Assembly: GCA_006384855.1 (NCBI GenBank) | Contig: VCJN01003252.1 | Location: 1 to 64,000, forward strand | Length of the DNA: 64,000 bases | Reading direction: 5' to 3' | DNA from: Tetraselmis striata | Lineage: Eukaryota > Chlorophyta > Chlorodendrophyceae > Chlorodendrales > Chlorodendraceae | Shown here: positions 9,550 through 21,552 of the stretch, in pieces | Position numbering within the stretch: position 1 is the first letter of the stretch | How the letters are laid out: each line of letters starts with the position of its first letter | Notes under the pieces: generated by a model | Databases searched by the model: none | What the model saw: the letters and a program-made list of their open reading frames with translations, nothing else | What the model was told of the DNA's origin: nothing | Program-made: the position numbers and the translations under genes

Positions 9550-12500
9550 TCTAGTTACATACCGTGCGCATCGCCACCCGAAAGCGTCCAAGCGGCCAAG
9601 CCCGGGCAAAAACTAACGGAAAACGACTTGGGGCGCACCCGTCGGGGAAACCACACTACCGAGGGGATGTCTATCGCTGCCGATGATGTACCGCATGTGC
9701 GTGGCACGGCGACTCACTGCCGGGAATAAGAACATCGGTGCGGACTTGCTTGATCATCCTTTGCGACGCTCGCGCGCACAAGTACGCGAAGCCGTTGCCG
9801 AAGGCAGCGAGCTGGAAGCTGGCAGGCGAGCTGATGGTGGCTGTCCGAAGAACCTCCCCGGGCGGAAGCGGAGGGCTCGCGTTAGGAGGCGCTGGTCGCG
9901 AGCGTCGTGGGTCTTTGCTGGACCCCGCAACGATGACCGCGCGCGGCGCGTGCGTCTGCTCAAACTTAAATCCGTACCATCACTGGTACCCCAAAAAACC
10001 CCTCCTATTATATTAATGTTCAAAAAAACTAATCTCCAAACCCCTCTTGGCGTGGTCTTCGCTGTCAACACGAAGCGTGTCCACCACCGCATCGACCAGC
10101 ATGAGGCGCCATGCCGCTACATGGTGTGCCCTTCCCCCCGGCCAATCCTCCCCCAACCGCCGCAGCCATCCCGCCGCCCGGCGCGTGGCTGCTCAATGCC
10201 ACCACGGGCAGCAACATCGACCCCCGCTTCTTGAATGGCGCCCTCGAAGGCGGCACACTCGAGGCATACACGAAGTCCACGCAAACTGAAACTAAACGCA
10301 CCGAATTCCAGTAAGCGGTGGTGTCCCATCTTACAGGCTGGACCACCGTCGAATATACCCGTCAAACAAATGAAGTAGAGATCCGCGAACCCCAGAAGCT
10401 CTCAATCCGGCTGCGAAGAGGAGCCAGACATGGCCACCTCCACTTGCACCCGCACCCAGCCAACCCGCCCGGTCATCGCCATGAGCGTGGCCATCTGCGG
10501 CGGCATGCAACCCGCCTAGAGCCACGGCCCCGGCCCCCGGGAGAACCGTGTGGCGCACAAACAGACACCTCCTTCCGCCCGGTCAACCCCTGTCCTGCCC
10601 TCCCCCCGCCCCAGAAACTACTCACCGTGGGCCAAAACCCGCCTCCCGGACGACCTCACCTCCCGCGACACCTCCCCAGAGGCCGATCGCCGTAAACTCC
10701 TCATCTAGGAAGCTGTCGCCCAAATGGACCGCACCTCCCCTGCAGACTCATCCGCATTGCGAACACAAATGCCTCCCTCAGTACGGACGGCCCGCTCCAC
10801 TCTCTCACTCTTTCCCCCCTCACCCGCTATGTTAAGCGACGACGAGTAGATGGCCGCCGACGACCATGACTCATGCGCTGACCTCGGTGACCTGGAAGAC
10901 GAAGAAGACTACACGGATGCATATGTAAAGGGCCGCTAAGCCCCCTGCCCGCACAAACCACCCGCACCCCAGGCGGGCGGCGCACCATTCGCAAACCTCT
11001 TTTTGCCTTATAGGCCACACACCGTACTCCCCCAATCGTGACCACCACTACCATATAGCAGGCTTGAGACGGCACCTCATCCATTGGCGGAGACCCATGT
11101 ATGCTGGGGCGCATGCCAGGGCGGGACGCTTCGGCTCCCTCAGTCCGCATGCGCTTCCTCTGCGTGACATATCCCAATGGGAATGGACGGGAACATGGCG
11201 CCGCCCTGGCTAGATGCTGCCTACCCGAGCAACGGGTTGAAGTTGCACATAGCGACCAAACACCCAGAGGACGCCTGGGGATCTATAATTAACTGGGCTC
11301 GGAAGCCGGAGATGCCGCGATGAAGTCAAAGTAGATAGCAGACAGCATGAGGGGCAGCCCAAGGTTGCGACGGAAGGAGGCGGGAAGGAAAACGGAAGAG
11401 GATGGCCGGTAGCCGGAGATGTAATACACATCTGTGACCCTACTATGGTTAGAGCCGGCAGGCCCTTAGAGCGGCACGGTCCGGACGGAGGAGAGCAACG
11501 GACTAGCAATTGCAATTCAATGTCAATTTCGAATTCAAATACTGTATTGGTCTCAATCATGCCACTATACTCGCTCTCATCTACAAAAAATACCAGCCCT
11601 TGGTGGACGCCCTCCGGAAATAAGACTAGGCGTACGTGCCTGATCGAAATCATCCCCGTCGCACTTACAAGGGGGGTATACCAAAGAGTGCCCATGAGCG
11701 TGCCACCGGATGAAACGGTACTTGATACGCGGTACCTTTTATCATAACGGTATACTGTCTTGAACTCGTCCGGGTGGCATGACAGAGGTCGTCGCGGCCT
11801 TTGCGTGCGCCCGGGTTATTTGCCCGCCCGGGTCATTTGCCCGTGGCCCATCGTCGCATCGCGTCATGCTCGGGCATCTTGCTCGCCCATGGCCGGGCAG
11901 CACACAGCTTGGATAAATACTTTTCTAGTTGTCGCCGAGTCTCGCTGAGAGGTGTAATTGATGGGTCGCCAGTGGATAGGTCGCATTTGTCGTCATGGCC
12001 ATCCAAGATGGTGTCCTCATGGTATGGGCGCATCAATTTTGCCGCATCCCTTGACTGCACAATGCACTCCATGCCTTCCCGACGGTACTCCCGAATGTTG
12101 ATCATGCCGCATAGATCTCTTATGGGCAGATATCTGATTTGCGGGTGACACCCCGCACTTTGCGCTTCTTTTTCTGTGGTGACTGGATAGGCGGCGTTGA
12201 AGCTCCGGCTGGTGTTACTTGTCGGGAGGCTGCGGCACGTTTCTCTTGCCTCATGTTTCGCTCCACCTGTTGTGGAATTGATGTGGGGCTGCAAACTTTG
12301 CTTGGCGTTGTGGCTGGTGCTTAAGAGTCTCGCTATTGTGCTCGTAGAGCAGAAAGCTTCTCCATGTGGGGATGTCTGCAAGACGAGCCTCCTCCACTGT
12401 CCAATACCACCCGCCGGGATAGTCCGCATGAGAGCTCCTCACATGATGGTTGCCCCTCTGTCTTTTACCCGTCTTGGGAATTTGGGCCTCCGCCGGATAT

Positions 12501-12600
12501 ATAGTCAGGAGGATTGTTCGAGCTCGCTTGCTTTTTTGGAATGGCCCACTTTTGGCTCCTTAGCGAAGGTAGTGAAAGCGTAGTCGGCGCAAGCAGTCAT
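9550..12600. other. unassigned region, possible mobile-element debris
   Basis: No gene is recognised. The segment 9790-9880 resembles 7660-7735 of the decayed LINE (shared CTGGAAGCTGGCAGGCGAGC-like and GGAGGGCTCGCG blocks), so a second LINE remnant on the minus strand is likely. Frames at 10050-10320 (plus) and 11830-12430 (minus) are open for 60 to 200 codons with unbiased composition, but I cannot place them in a family. A purine/pyrimidine-patterned AT-rich patch lies at 11504-11540. Confidence 0.3.
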
Positions 12601-12916
12601 GAGCAACAAGAGCTGCCATGTTGCCCGCCCGAGCCTCAGGTTGCCCGAAGATCGGGGGATCGGCCGGCCTCGAAACCAAATACGTGCACAATGTGGTCCG
12701 CGACTACCACAGGCTGTCGAAGGAGCGTCCCGAAGCTAAGAGGCACGGTATGAGTCGTTGGGGCGCTGTCGACATCGTGCACACTACGGCATTCACACGA
12801 GCGGAACTGGCAGTTTTGAAATTATCAATGATCCGTAGCTATTTCGTCTATGATTCAAAATACTTACATCATATATTCGTCATAACATATTTTGTTCAGT
12901 TTTATTTCGCGGACGA

Positions 12917-13174
12917 GCACTTCTGAAAATCTGTTTTTTATCTCGACCGTCCGTATTCAAATTGTAGCCGACAACTGCGCGTGAAATGGTGAGTCGGGCA
13001 TAATATGATTTGTCCGAATTGGAGAACAATTGTCAAATTTGGAGATTCATACCTGCTCGAAACTGTCCAGATTGGACGAACGAGGACATGCCCGACCCAC
13101 CACTCGATGCGCAATGGCCGATTTTCTACTTCGATGTTGGCTTTAAATGTCCAGAAAAGTACGTTTAGAAGTGC
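12917..13174. repeat. imperfect palindrome with short terminal inverted repeats (MITE-like)
   Basis: The 258 bp begin with GCACTTCTGAAA and end with the inverted TTTAGAAGTGC. Inner blocks also pair: GGTGAGTCGGGCAT (12987) with ATGCCCGACCCACC (13088), and TCCGAATTGGA (13014) with TCCAGATTGGACGA (13068). The centre is near 13045. It is AT-richer than its surroundings. The shape is that of a foldback MITE; a clean target-site duplication could not be defined. Confidence 0.5.
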
Positions 13175-14540
13175 GCGATGTCCAAAAAGCAACTCATGTA
13201 TACGCTTTCGTATGCCCGCCTCGTACCCGTAGTGGCACCATGCATAAACTCACAATATAAGGCGTCCGCCAACGCTGTACGCGCCCCTCACGGTCCTCCG
13301 CCCCAAAACACATCCCCCATTCAAACCCCCTCCACCCCCCAGCGCCGCTGCGACCGCCTCTGTAGAAAACTCCAAAGACACTCCATAGGATGGCTGCATA
13401 CACTCCTCCGCATATCCGGACAGTCCCTTAAACCAACCAAACCCAATACCTCTGTTGAGTAGTAATAGATTACACTGGTCTGTTTCTGATCTACTGATCT
13501 GATTGTAAGGCCACCAGCTGCAGTGTTAGGCAGACTGCACTGCCCACTGAGAGCTGCATGTGTTGCGCCGATATTTGGCAGTAGTACTTAGTTATAGTAC
13601 ACAAATGGCATAATGTATTAAGGAGCTGGGAGCTCCACCAGGAGCCCAGTTCCTAGAGAGCCATCAGCAAGCATGAGGCGAACATGCCCACTCTAGAATG
13701 ACCTCAGATGGTCATGCAACTCTAGGCACCACCTCAGCCAGTAGTTCAGAGACAGGAGCCGCCAGAATGGCGGCTCAACATGCTTTATATACTAGAATAC
13801 AGCAGTGCCAAGGTGCACCAGCTAGCATCCCCAGCTGAGCCCATAGCCAGCAGGTGTAGCTGCTGATAGTACTAAGGGCTATGTTGAGCCCTGAGAACTG
13901 TAACAGATTCTAAGCCACCCTCCGCTGCTGCTTGTCTGCAAGGCAACCTGCACCAACTCCAAAAACCTCTCACAATCCTATCTCACACACCCACCATTAA
14001 CAGCCACGCTTCCGCGAGACACAGTACACGACACCCCCGCTGCGGCAAGGGGGACCAATACTGATGAGCGGGTGGAAGGAGAATAAGGGGCGTGGGCGAT
14101 TTGGAGGAAGGCTGTAATACCTAGGGTTCCGGCAACGGCTGGATAAAGCAGGTGCTAACAACAACTCGGCTTGGGCAGCGAAGAGCAGCAAGTCAACATG
14201 TTGTATTTCAATTTCAATTGCAACTTCTTCCGGCTTCTAGTATGGTAAATTTCTCAACGATGCTCGTGGGTAAGCCGTCAGCCAGCTGCGCCGCCGCGAT
14301 GCGCGGGACGTGGGGGCGCCATTGTTAGGAAGGCTCCGCTAGCCATCTCAGCGATGCGGACGGCCGCGTGCTGATGCAGCGGGAGGCGGAGGCTGCGTCG
14401 GGCTCGCAGAAAGAGGCGACGGGCTTTCATGGCCATGCCAATATCTCTAGGCTTCGGAATAAAGTGGGCACTTTTCCTGTCACTTGCGGGGAAGAATTGA
14501 TCGTGTTCAGACAGCTCGACGCGGGATTGGGTATCTGGAC
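13175..14540. other. no gene recognised
   Basis: Short open frames only. The stretch 13620-13900 has several palindromic words of the type GGGAGCTCC and GAGCCC...GGGCTC but no clear unit. An AT-rich patch ATTTCAATTTCAATTGCAAC lies at 14205-14224 and resembles, inverted, the patch at 11504-11540. Confidence 0.3.
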
Positions 14541-14559
14541 AGTGGCAATCCCCACTAAG

Positions 14560-14850
14560 AGGACGGTCCTGACCAGGGTTGGGCTGCAGTCCACTTTCCA
14601 GTACCCCAGGCTGCAGTGCAGGCTGCAGTCAACAGGCTGCAGTACTGCGGGTTGCAGTGCAGGCTGCAGTGCAGACTGCAGTAGCACTGAAACTGTTGAT
14701 TATAGGGAGGGGCGGGACAGAGAGGGGCATATATGTGGGGCACTTTGGGTAACTGCACTGCAACCCCTTTTCGGGAAGTACTGCAGGCTGCAGTTTCTGC
14801 AGTCTGCAGTGCAGTAGATACTGCGGCCCAGCCCTGGTCCTGACCCCGTA
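14560..14850. repeat. foldback element packed with CTGCAGT words
   Basis: The ends pair: GACCAGGGTTGGGCTGCAGT near 14570 faces the inverted ACTGCGGCCCAGCCCTGGTC near 14820. Inside, the palindromic core CTGCAG occurs again and again in two clusters (14583-14690 and 14780-14815), many of them as GGCTGCAGT. Between the clusters lies a stretch without the word. This is either a MITE-like foldback or an array of a protein-binding word; no coding region overlaps convincingly. Confidence 0.55.
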
Positions 14851-15857
14851 GGTACTGCGGGAGGTCGCTGCCGGGTACTTCTTTTGGCATTGCCTTGCAT
14901 TGCCCCAGTAGTTGGGAGCCAGATCATTTTGTCCTCGACATAGCACCACCCTGTCATTGTCGCCCTCGTCTATGGCAACGTGCTCATGCACCTCCTGGCA
15001 CTTGCAGACGCTCACTACTGGCGTGCGCAACACGATGCTATTACTTGACATTCGTGTTGGTATACTACTGCATATGTACAATGTCGGTAGGGGATGCCTT
15101 GGTACTTTAGCACAGATCCTCGTTTATGGTCCGCCCCAGCATAGCGCGCGCGCACCAGACACCGCAACGCCTGCCTAGGTGCGTGCGGCGCCCAGTCGGG
15201 CTTGGTCACTTCTCTGTAACCAGCCCCACTCTCCGCGCTCCCTCCCACTGCCCCTTGCTCGCGCCGGGACTATCCACACATGGCGGGTATGGACGCTCCC
15301 TGCTGGGCACAGCAGGTTATGGGCCCTCCACTAGGGAGTGTGGTCTGATAACGACGTAGGAAGTCCGTCTAGACGCGAGCCTGAAGGTAAAACGAATGAG
15401 ATCACCGGCAGTGGGTAACCGGTAACACACAAACAACGACTACACGCCGCGCTCGCGGCGCAACATCGTCTCAAGGTTCGCACACCTGTAGCGATAGCGC
15501 ACACATGGAAGCTTGCTACCACGACGCCAGCGACCGCCGTAGACGAGCTCGCCAGCTACCACGGCGCCAGCAACTGCCGTGTATGGCAGTTCCCGCCCGA
15601 ACATTTTCTCGGCTTGGCCGATCGGAAACTTCGGGCAATGCTCATCGACCAGTCAGAAATTCGCCGCCGACACGTTGGACGCCATGTAGCCACTCATGTA
15701 CCCCGTTGGCCAGGGTAGGGGATCGTTGAGCACTGAGAGGCTATGCGGCCATCAGTCTCCAACCACTTCACACCTGCCAGTGCGCCAGCTCATGCCGCCA
15801 CAAGCTACATATTTCAAGCATCCATCTTGTCGAGCCTCGCAGCTTGTTTTAAGTTAC

Positions 15858-15972
15858 TGCAAATCAATGCCCTGTAGCGTCACGGTAGGCAATGAATGCT
15901 GACACGCAGCCGATGAACAAGATACACTGTACTCTTACAAATCAGCATGCATGCGGAGGGCATTGATTTGCA
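15858..15972. repeat. 16-bp perfect inverted repeat in the 3' flank of the aminotransferase gene
   Basis: TGCAAATCAATGCCCT at 15858-15873 pairs exactly with AGGGCATTGATTTGCA at 15957-15972, with 83 bp between. It may be a small foldback insertion or an RNA stem in the 3' untranslated region. Confidence 0.6.
15935..15939 (-). promoter_or_regulatory. possible TGTAA polyadenylation signal
   Basis: TGTAA on the minus strand, about 290 bp after the aminotransferase stop. Green algae commonly use UGUAA as poly(A) signal; the word is short, so chance is possible. Confidence 0.25.
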
Positions 15973-16230
15973 CATCCGAGCAATACCTTGTATACTCCAC
16001 AAGTCCACATCACCGGCATGGGAATCGGGAGTAATCCATCTGCATGGCCATCATGTCCAAAGGTGCTTGAGACACCAAGACGGAACACCACCCTGCCTAC
16101 GCACGGTCTTGACGACGTACGCAACTCATCCGTTTCCACATCCCATAAACTCCGCTCCCACATAATCCCACAAATTCACGCATCACTCGCCGACCGAATG
16201 TGCCTACAAAGAGCGCACATAGGGTTCATC

Positions 16231-19103
16231 TCACAGCTCTGACATGGCCACATCCATCACGTCCACCAGAAAGTCAGCGTCGCCCTTGGTGAAGCACATC
16301 GGAGGCTTGATGCGGAAGACGTTGCCATACAGACCGCCCTTGCCCATGAGCACGCCCATGTCCTTCATGCGCTCCATGACCACGCTCAGCTCGGCAGAGG
16401 CGGGCTCCTGCGCAACATGTGCCTGTCATGCCTCCCCACAACCTCCTTTCACGCCACAAACCCTAAACCCGCGATCTTTTGGCAACGCAAGAGGCAGCGC
16501 GGGCTCGCCTTGGTGGCGCGGTCCTTCACCAGCTCCACACCCATCATGAGCCCCTTCCCGCGGATGTCTCCGATGATGGAGTGCCTCTCCGCCAGCGCCT
16601 TGAGGCGCGTCTGCAGGTGCGCCCCCACCTGGCACAGCGCCGCCGCCGGTTACAGCCCCGCTGCCTGCCTTTGGATGCCATTATGATGTTTCGGGACCTA
16701 TAACGTTATGGTGTGTGTAGTACTAATCTTGCTTTTTTTTTTGGGGGGGGGGGGGGAGGGGGGGGGGGGGGGGGGGGGTTGCTAAGTAGAGGCACACGCA
16801 CACACCTCTGCACAGTTTGCCTGGTAGCCATCCTCCAGCAGGGTCTTCAGTACCGCACGGCCGCCCGCAGAGCACATGGGGTTGGCCCCAAACGTGTTGA
16901 AGTGGATGCGGTCCTTCATGACCGCCGCAATCTCCGGAGTGGTGACCACCGCCGCGAGCGGCAGCCCGTTCCCGATGCCCTGTCACGCAGTGGACAGCCA
17001 GCCACTCGTCGGCCGAGGTCTTCCTGGGGCTGAGAACCTGGTTGAGAGCTGCGCGAAGTGCGCAATAGATGATGCCAAACGACTCTGAGCCCTAAAACCT
17101 TCGAAGCCGCCTTTGTCATTCTGTGCAATCGAATTGGGCTCATGCGTCGAAACACCGCTGATTGCTTTGAATTGCAGCGTTAAGAATGCACGTCCGTTCA
17201 GTGTTTGTGGCAGCTGTCAAGATAGATGTAGTTTGTTTCTGTTCACGGGTGAGCAAACAACAACAGGAGCACATACACCATCACCTTTAAGGCGGTTCCG
17301 GTGCAGTTTGTCACATTCTGACAAACTACCGACATGTTGACATTGCCAGCAGCAGCAGCTGGGTGATCAAGGGGATACGCCCTTTGTTAAGCCCTTAGAA
17401 TGTGTAACTGTGACTGTGTGACTGAGCCCGTAGAATGGGTGATGTACGGCGCTCATCACCCGTTGTAAGGGCTCAGTCACACAGGAAACCCTGGTGCGAG
17501 ACATCAGGCTCCTTCGAGCAATGTCATCGGCGGATGGACTGGCACGACTGAATTAGGCATCCAAGCATGGCCGGCATCAGACGCCACCGCGTGGCTCGCA
17601 ATTAACCGGACATGTGAGCAACCCTAGTTTGTGCCATTGGCAGCTGGGCAATATGGGTTGCGGCGGGTCAACCCACCTTGGCCATGGTAACAATGTCCGG
17701 CATCACGCCGTGGTTCTGAAAGCCCCAAAAGGCGGAGCCGGTGCGGCCAAACCCGGTCTGCACCTCGTCGCTGATGCACAGCCCTCCGTGCTCGCGGACC
17801 GTCTGGTACACCTCTGGCAGGTAGCCGTCAGCCATGGGCACCGCGCCGCCGACGCCCTGGATGGGCTCAGCGAAGAAGCCGCCCACACGGCCTGCCCACC
17901 CCAGCGGAGGCGTCAGTGCCTCGGCCATGCAACGATAGATGGGGCAGTGCGGGGGTGGGGAGGCGCTGGGAAGGGGGGGAGGGGAGGGGAAGGGGACCTG
18001 AGGTGCCGTGCATGATGAAGTCCTTCACATCCGCCGCGTACGCCTTGCCGTCATTGCCAAACATGCCGCGGTAGGGGTCCGGGTTCATCATGTGGTGCAC
18101 GCCAAAGCCCTGCGGCGTGTTGTACTTCCAGGTGCTGTGGGCGGTGAGGCCCATCGTGGAGGGCGAGGCGCCGTGGTAGCAGTTGCGCAGCGCCAGCAGG
18201 TCGTAGTTGCCTGTGTACATGCGCGCCATGCTCATGGCGAGGTCGTTGGCCTCGCTGCCGCTGTTGACGAAGTACACATTCTGTGCGGTGGCGGGTGCAT
18301 AAGGAGGCTCAGGTCCGCCGCGGGATAGTTACAGGTCGCTGCCAACCAGTTCCCTGCCAGAGCGGAGCGCGTACCTTGAGGTTGCCGGGCAGCGTCTCCG
18401 CGAGCTCCTTCGCGAACAGTGCAATCTGTTCGTTGAGATAGATGGTGGTGGTGTGCTGCACGCGCTGCAGCTGCTTCACGATGGCGTCCACCACCTTGGG
18501 GTGGCAGTGCCCAACGCTGACAGTGACAATGCCGGCGAAGGCCTGCGTGGGGCATAGGCCGAGTTCGCTCAGCGCAGGTCGCACCGGGTAGTTACGGCAG
18601 TATTAATGGGGTGGCCGGGTGGGGCGAGCAAAGTCTTACGTCGAGGAAGCGACGGCCGGTCTCGTCGTACAGATACTGCATCCTGCCTTCGACGATCATC
18701 ACCGGCTTCTTGAAGTGCAGAAACTGTCACCGCACGGCAGCAAGACATCAGGTTCTCGCAGCTCCGGAAGGGCTAGCGACATGTATTCCTACCGACACTC
18801 ACAACGTATGCGCGTATAAAGGGCAAGGCTCATTCGACGTAACAGATATGTGCATGTCACGTGATTGGGGGTGTACGAGTAGCAGTCAAGTACCTTGGCC
18901 GGGTTCATGTACTCCTGCCGCATCGCCATCACCTCCTCCTTGCTCGGCCCGTCGTACGGCAGCGGCACGTGATCGAACGGCGGCATCGTCGGCAGCGCTC
19001 CTGCCGCCTCCGGCGAGGCCGCGGAGCTCGCCCAGGACCTCATGCCCAGAGCGGCCGGCCAGCCGGCAACCGGCAGGCGGGAGCGGAGTGTCGCGCTCAG
19101 CAT
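16231..19103 (-). CDS. AGXT2: alanine-glyoxylate aminotransferase 2-like (PLP class III aminotransferase)
   Basis: Eight coding exons join in phase: 19103-18894, 18723-18640, 18542-18375, 18280-17998, 17891-17677, 16979-16806, 16628-16509 and 16407-16231, giving about 476 residues, the normal family length. ATG 19103 opens an Arg/Ser/Ala-rich leader ([15 protein letters not shown]) typical of mitochondrial import. Class III landmarks follow: [20 protein letters not shown], the [12 protein letters not shown] loop with the PLP-ring aspartate at about 290, and the Schiff-base lysine at about 320 (VTMAK then GIGNG), then HFNTFGANP and RGKGLMMG. By family, the enzyme moves an amino group from alanine to glyoxylate in the mitochondrion (photorespiration or glyoxylate detoxification, also beta-amino acids). 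The intron after the seventh exon starts with GC instead of GT. The intron at 16805-16629 carries a long C tract on the sense strand. It is transcribed divergently from the RING gene. Confidence 0.93.
16743..16778. repeat. poly-G tract (poly-C on the sense strand of the aminotransferase intron)
   Basis: Thirty-five G with one A at 16757, preceded by ten T. It lies in the intron between the sixth and seventh coding exons of the minus-strand aminotransferase gene, so the transcript carries C. Confidence 0.95.
17414..17484. repeat. long hairpin in an aminotransferase intron
   Basis: CTGTGTGACTGAGCCC at 17414 pairs with GGGCTCAGTCACACAG ending at 17484, and GGGTGATG pairs with CATCACCC inside; only the middle seven bases of each arm fail to pair fully. 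The loop is nine bases. It sits in the intron between the fifth and sixth coding exons. Confidence 0.75.
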
Positions 19104-19456
19104 TGTGGCCGACGCGGCAAGGCGCGGCAAGGATCTCAGCGCGCGTGCGGTTGGATCTCGCGTCGAAACCTCAGGTAGTAGCTCCTGTCGGGACGCTGCG
19201 AAGCAGGGGACGGCAGAGGAGGTGTTGCGTCACGCAGGGCGGTCCAACCGACGCGCTGCTATGTATGTGCAACAAATGGATGCCTGTATATTTCTATTGT
19301 GCAACTGCCGCGCGGGCAACGACAACGAAATAACAGCGGTTCCGGACAGGTCGAGGAGCTGGCCGGCGTGGTGCCCGTGCCAGCGAGCAAGATACCTAAG
19401 ATTTGGGTTTTGGGAAGGTCGGGAGTTGGTGGAGATGGCGGGGATTTGAGCTAGGG
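19104..19456. promoter_or_regulatory. shared divergent promoter region of aminotransferase and RING genes
   Basis: Only 353 bp separate the start codons of the minus-strand aminotransferase gene and the plus-strand RING gene, so both promoters and 5' leaders must lie here. A weak TATA-like word (GTATATTTC) occurs near 19287. No known motif decides the start sites. Confidence 0.45.
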
Positions 19457-21552
19457 ATGGGGCAGCCCGGCTCGACTGGTGAGGGCAGGAATGGAGGTTC
19501 CTGTCGGGCGGGGCCGGAGGACAGCCGAACTGACGCACGCGAGCGCCTCCAGGCAGGCTACTTGAAGCTGATGACAAGTGAGAAGGCGCGCCTGAATGAT
19601 GCAGGTAATGCCACCGTGGCAGGCTGCGTGCTACATTGTTGCTGTTCTCGTACCTACACTACACTACATTACTACCGCGGTCGGTAGCGACTATCTATTG
19701 CTCGCTGTCATTCAATTGGTCGCTATATCGCGCTATTATTATGTCGTTGCGTTGATAATATTCCGCATCTTATCGCTAAATCATGTAGCAACCGTGTATC
19801 GCCTTGTCTGGTCAGATTTATGCTGACCTGTATCTGAATAAAATCGAGAGTACACATATATCACGGAATACATTCGTAAAATACACGAGGGTAATCGGGA
19901 CTGACCCGACGCTCTCGACGAATCACCGAGTACTATGTACTTAAAATGAAGTCGTCGGCTGCGCCCGCACCGTAGTCATCCGCCATATTATCGTACAGTA
20001 GTCACAGACGGCGAACTGACGGTGGTTCGTCGACTCGTCGTCGGCTCGTAGCGCGCACCTCCCACATCCAGCATTTATGGGAATGCATCGCCATGGAGGC
20101 CGCACCGAATCGCTAGACTACTTGCAAGCTACCCCCAGGTATGCACCTTCGCGGCTGAGCGTTGAAGAGCTGATAAGCGACTGGCCACCTGTACGCTCAC
20201 TCCACCAAAAGAATCTCGCACGCAGCTCGTGCTGTAACTTCCCCCGCCAGCGGAGATCCGACGCAGCGCCACGCGGCTGAACCCCAGCACCTACTTGCGT
20301 TGACCGCGCAGTCGGCCGCCGCTCGGATCGCCACGGAACCACCCGCACCACCATGGAACCTCGCACGCCAGTGGCCCTGCCTGCCCAGGACGCCGATGTG
20401 CCCACCATAATGACCTGCACGCCGGTACGCTCACAGCGAACCATACTTGCTGTTCCGTTGACGCTCCCGCTATTGAGCTCGGAGTTGTCAGTTCCGAGGC
20501 CGGCTGGGCGGCTCCTGCGCATTCCCAGTATGATACGCAGGACCCCATCGAACAAAAACCTACTGGCCACCTCACGCGCCTATTGACGCCTGGTTGCGAG
20601 GGAGCCGCCCACTCACGCCAAGCTCGCTAACTTGTAGCTAACCACTCCCGAAAACGCAAAGGTGGTGGTCACGTCCACGGCGCAGCTCGTCACCCCGGTG
20701 CGCCCGTCGCCGTGCCCCGTATGCCTGAGCCCGCTGGTGCTGTCGGGCCAGCGGCGCGAGGTGGCGGCTGTCGGGGCGACATCAGCACGCAAGGAGGTGT
20801 TCGTCACCGAATGTGGCCACAGGTAAGGATTCCCTAGTTTGCGGATGCATTGCGAAAGGGAGGAAGTCGCCATCGGCGCCTCTCACTTTCCCAATCGTAT
20901 GTTGTCCATCCGCCTCCGTCATATTGACGGTGCGAGTTCTAAGCCACTGTCGGCCTGCTTCATTCCCCACTCGGTCAGATTTCATCTGCCGTGCCTCGGC
21001 CAGTGGGTGGCGACGCAGTGCGAGGACAGCTGCCCCAACTGCCGGAGCGCGCTGCACTCGCAAACGACGGAGGCGCTGCGACAGTTTGTGCCGGTGCGGT
21101 CAGGCCACTCAACCGCATGTTGCTTCGCGCGCTACTCGACCAGCGCCTGTCAAGCGACATTGCGTCGCACCGTTTCACGTGACGCACCATTAAGCTCTGC
21201 ACCTTCGCCTTGGCAGGTCGGTGGACTCAACCCGGCGCCTGGGGCAACGGTTGCCGGCGACCACTCGTAATCCCCCCCTCCCGCCTAACTTCCCAATCTA
21301 CGTTTCCCGAATTGGGACCACCCCTCCTCCCTGCCAGAGGGCCATCAATATCCAGCGGCGCCCTCTCCTTTGCATGCTTCACTGTATCACGCGACCTCTG
21401 TGCCTCGCAGGTCAACGGCAGCTGCTATGTCCATGCACCGCAACCAGGTCATCGTGAACCGCTCGGCGTCTGCCAGAGAGGCCGTCCGGCGCCGGATGCT
21501 AGCGGCCCAGCAGCAGCAGCAGCAACAGCAGCCACTGCTGCTGTCCAGTTAG
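19457..21552 (+). CDS. RING-H2 finger protein, probable E3 ubiquitin ligase
   Basis: Six exons join in phase: 19457-19604, 20372-20424, 20638-20822, 20979-21098, 21217-21249 and 21411-21552, giving about 226 residues. The RING ligands are all present in C3H2C3 order: C93 and C96 (CPVC), C126 and H128 (ECGH), H131 and C134 (FHLPC), C147 and C150 (CPNC). RING-H2 domains bind two zinc ions and recruit an E2, so a ubiquitin ligase role follows from family knowledge; the substrate is unknown. The N-terminus is polar and lacks a membrane segment or signal. The C-terminus is basic and ends in a run of eight glutamines before PLLLSS. The donor at 21250 (G/GTTGCC) is weak and chosen because it keeps phase; exon 2 also rests on phase and splice words. 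The gene ends 346 bp before the end of the convergent GST-like gene. Confidence 0.75.

Larger units (their letters stand above)
14850..16230. other. no gene recognised; 3' flank of the aminotransferase gene
   Basis: No exon chain was found. The part from 15850 to 16230 should hold the 3' untranslated region of the minus-strand aminotransferase gene. The part from 14890 to 15830 has short open frames only. Confidence 0.35.

Noticed and set aside
20072-20138. Additional exon of the RING-H2 gene
   Set aside because: Splice words are present, but its phase does not fit the next exon, whereas exon 1 joins the exon at 20372 directly in phase.
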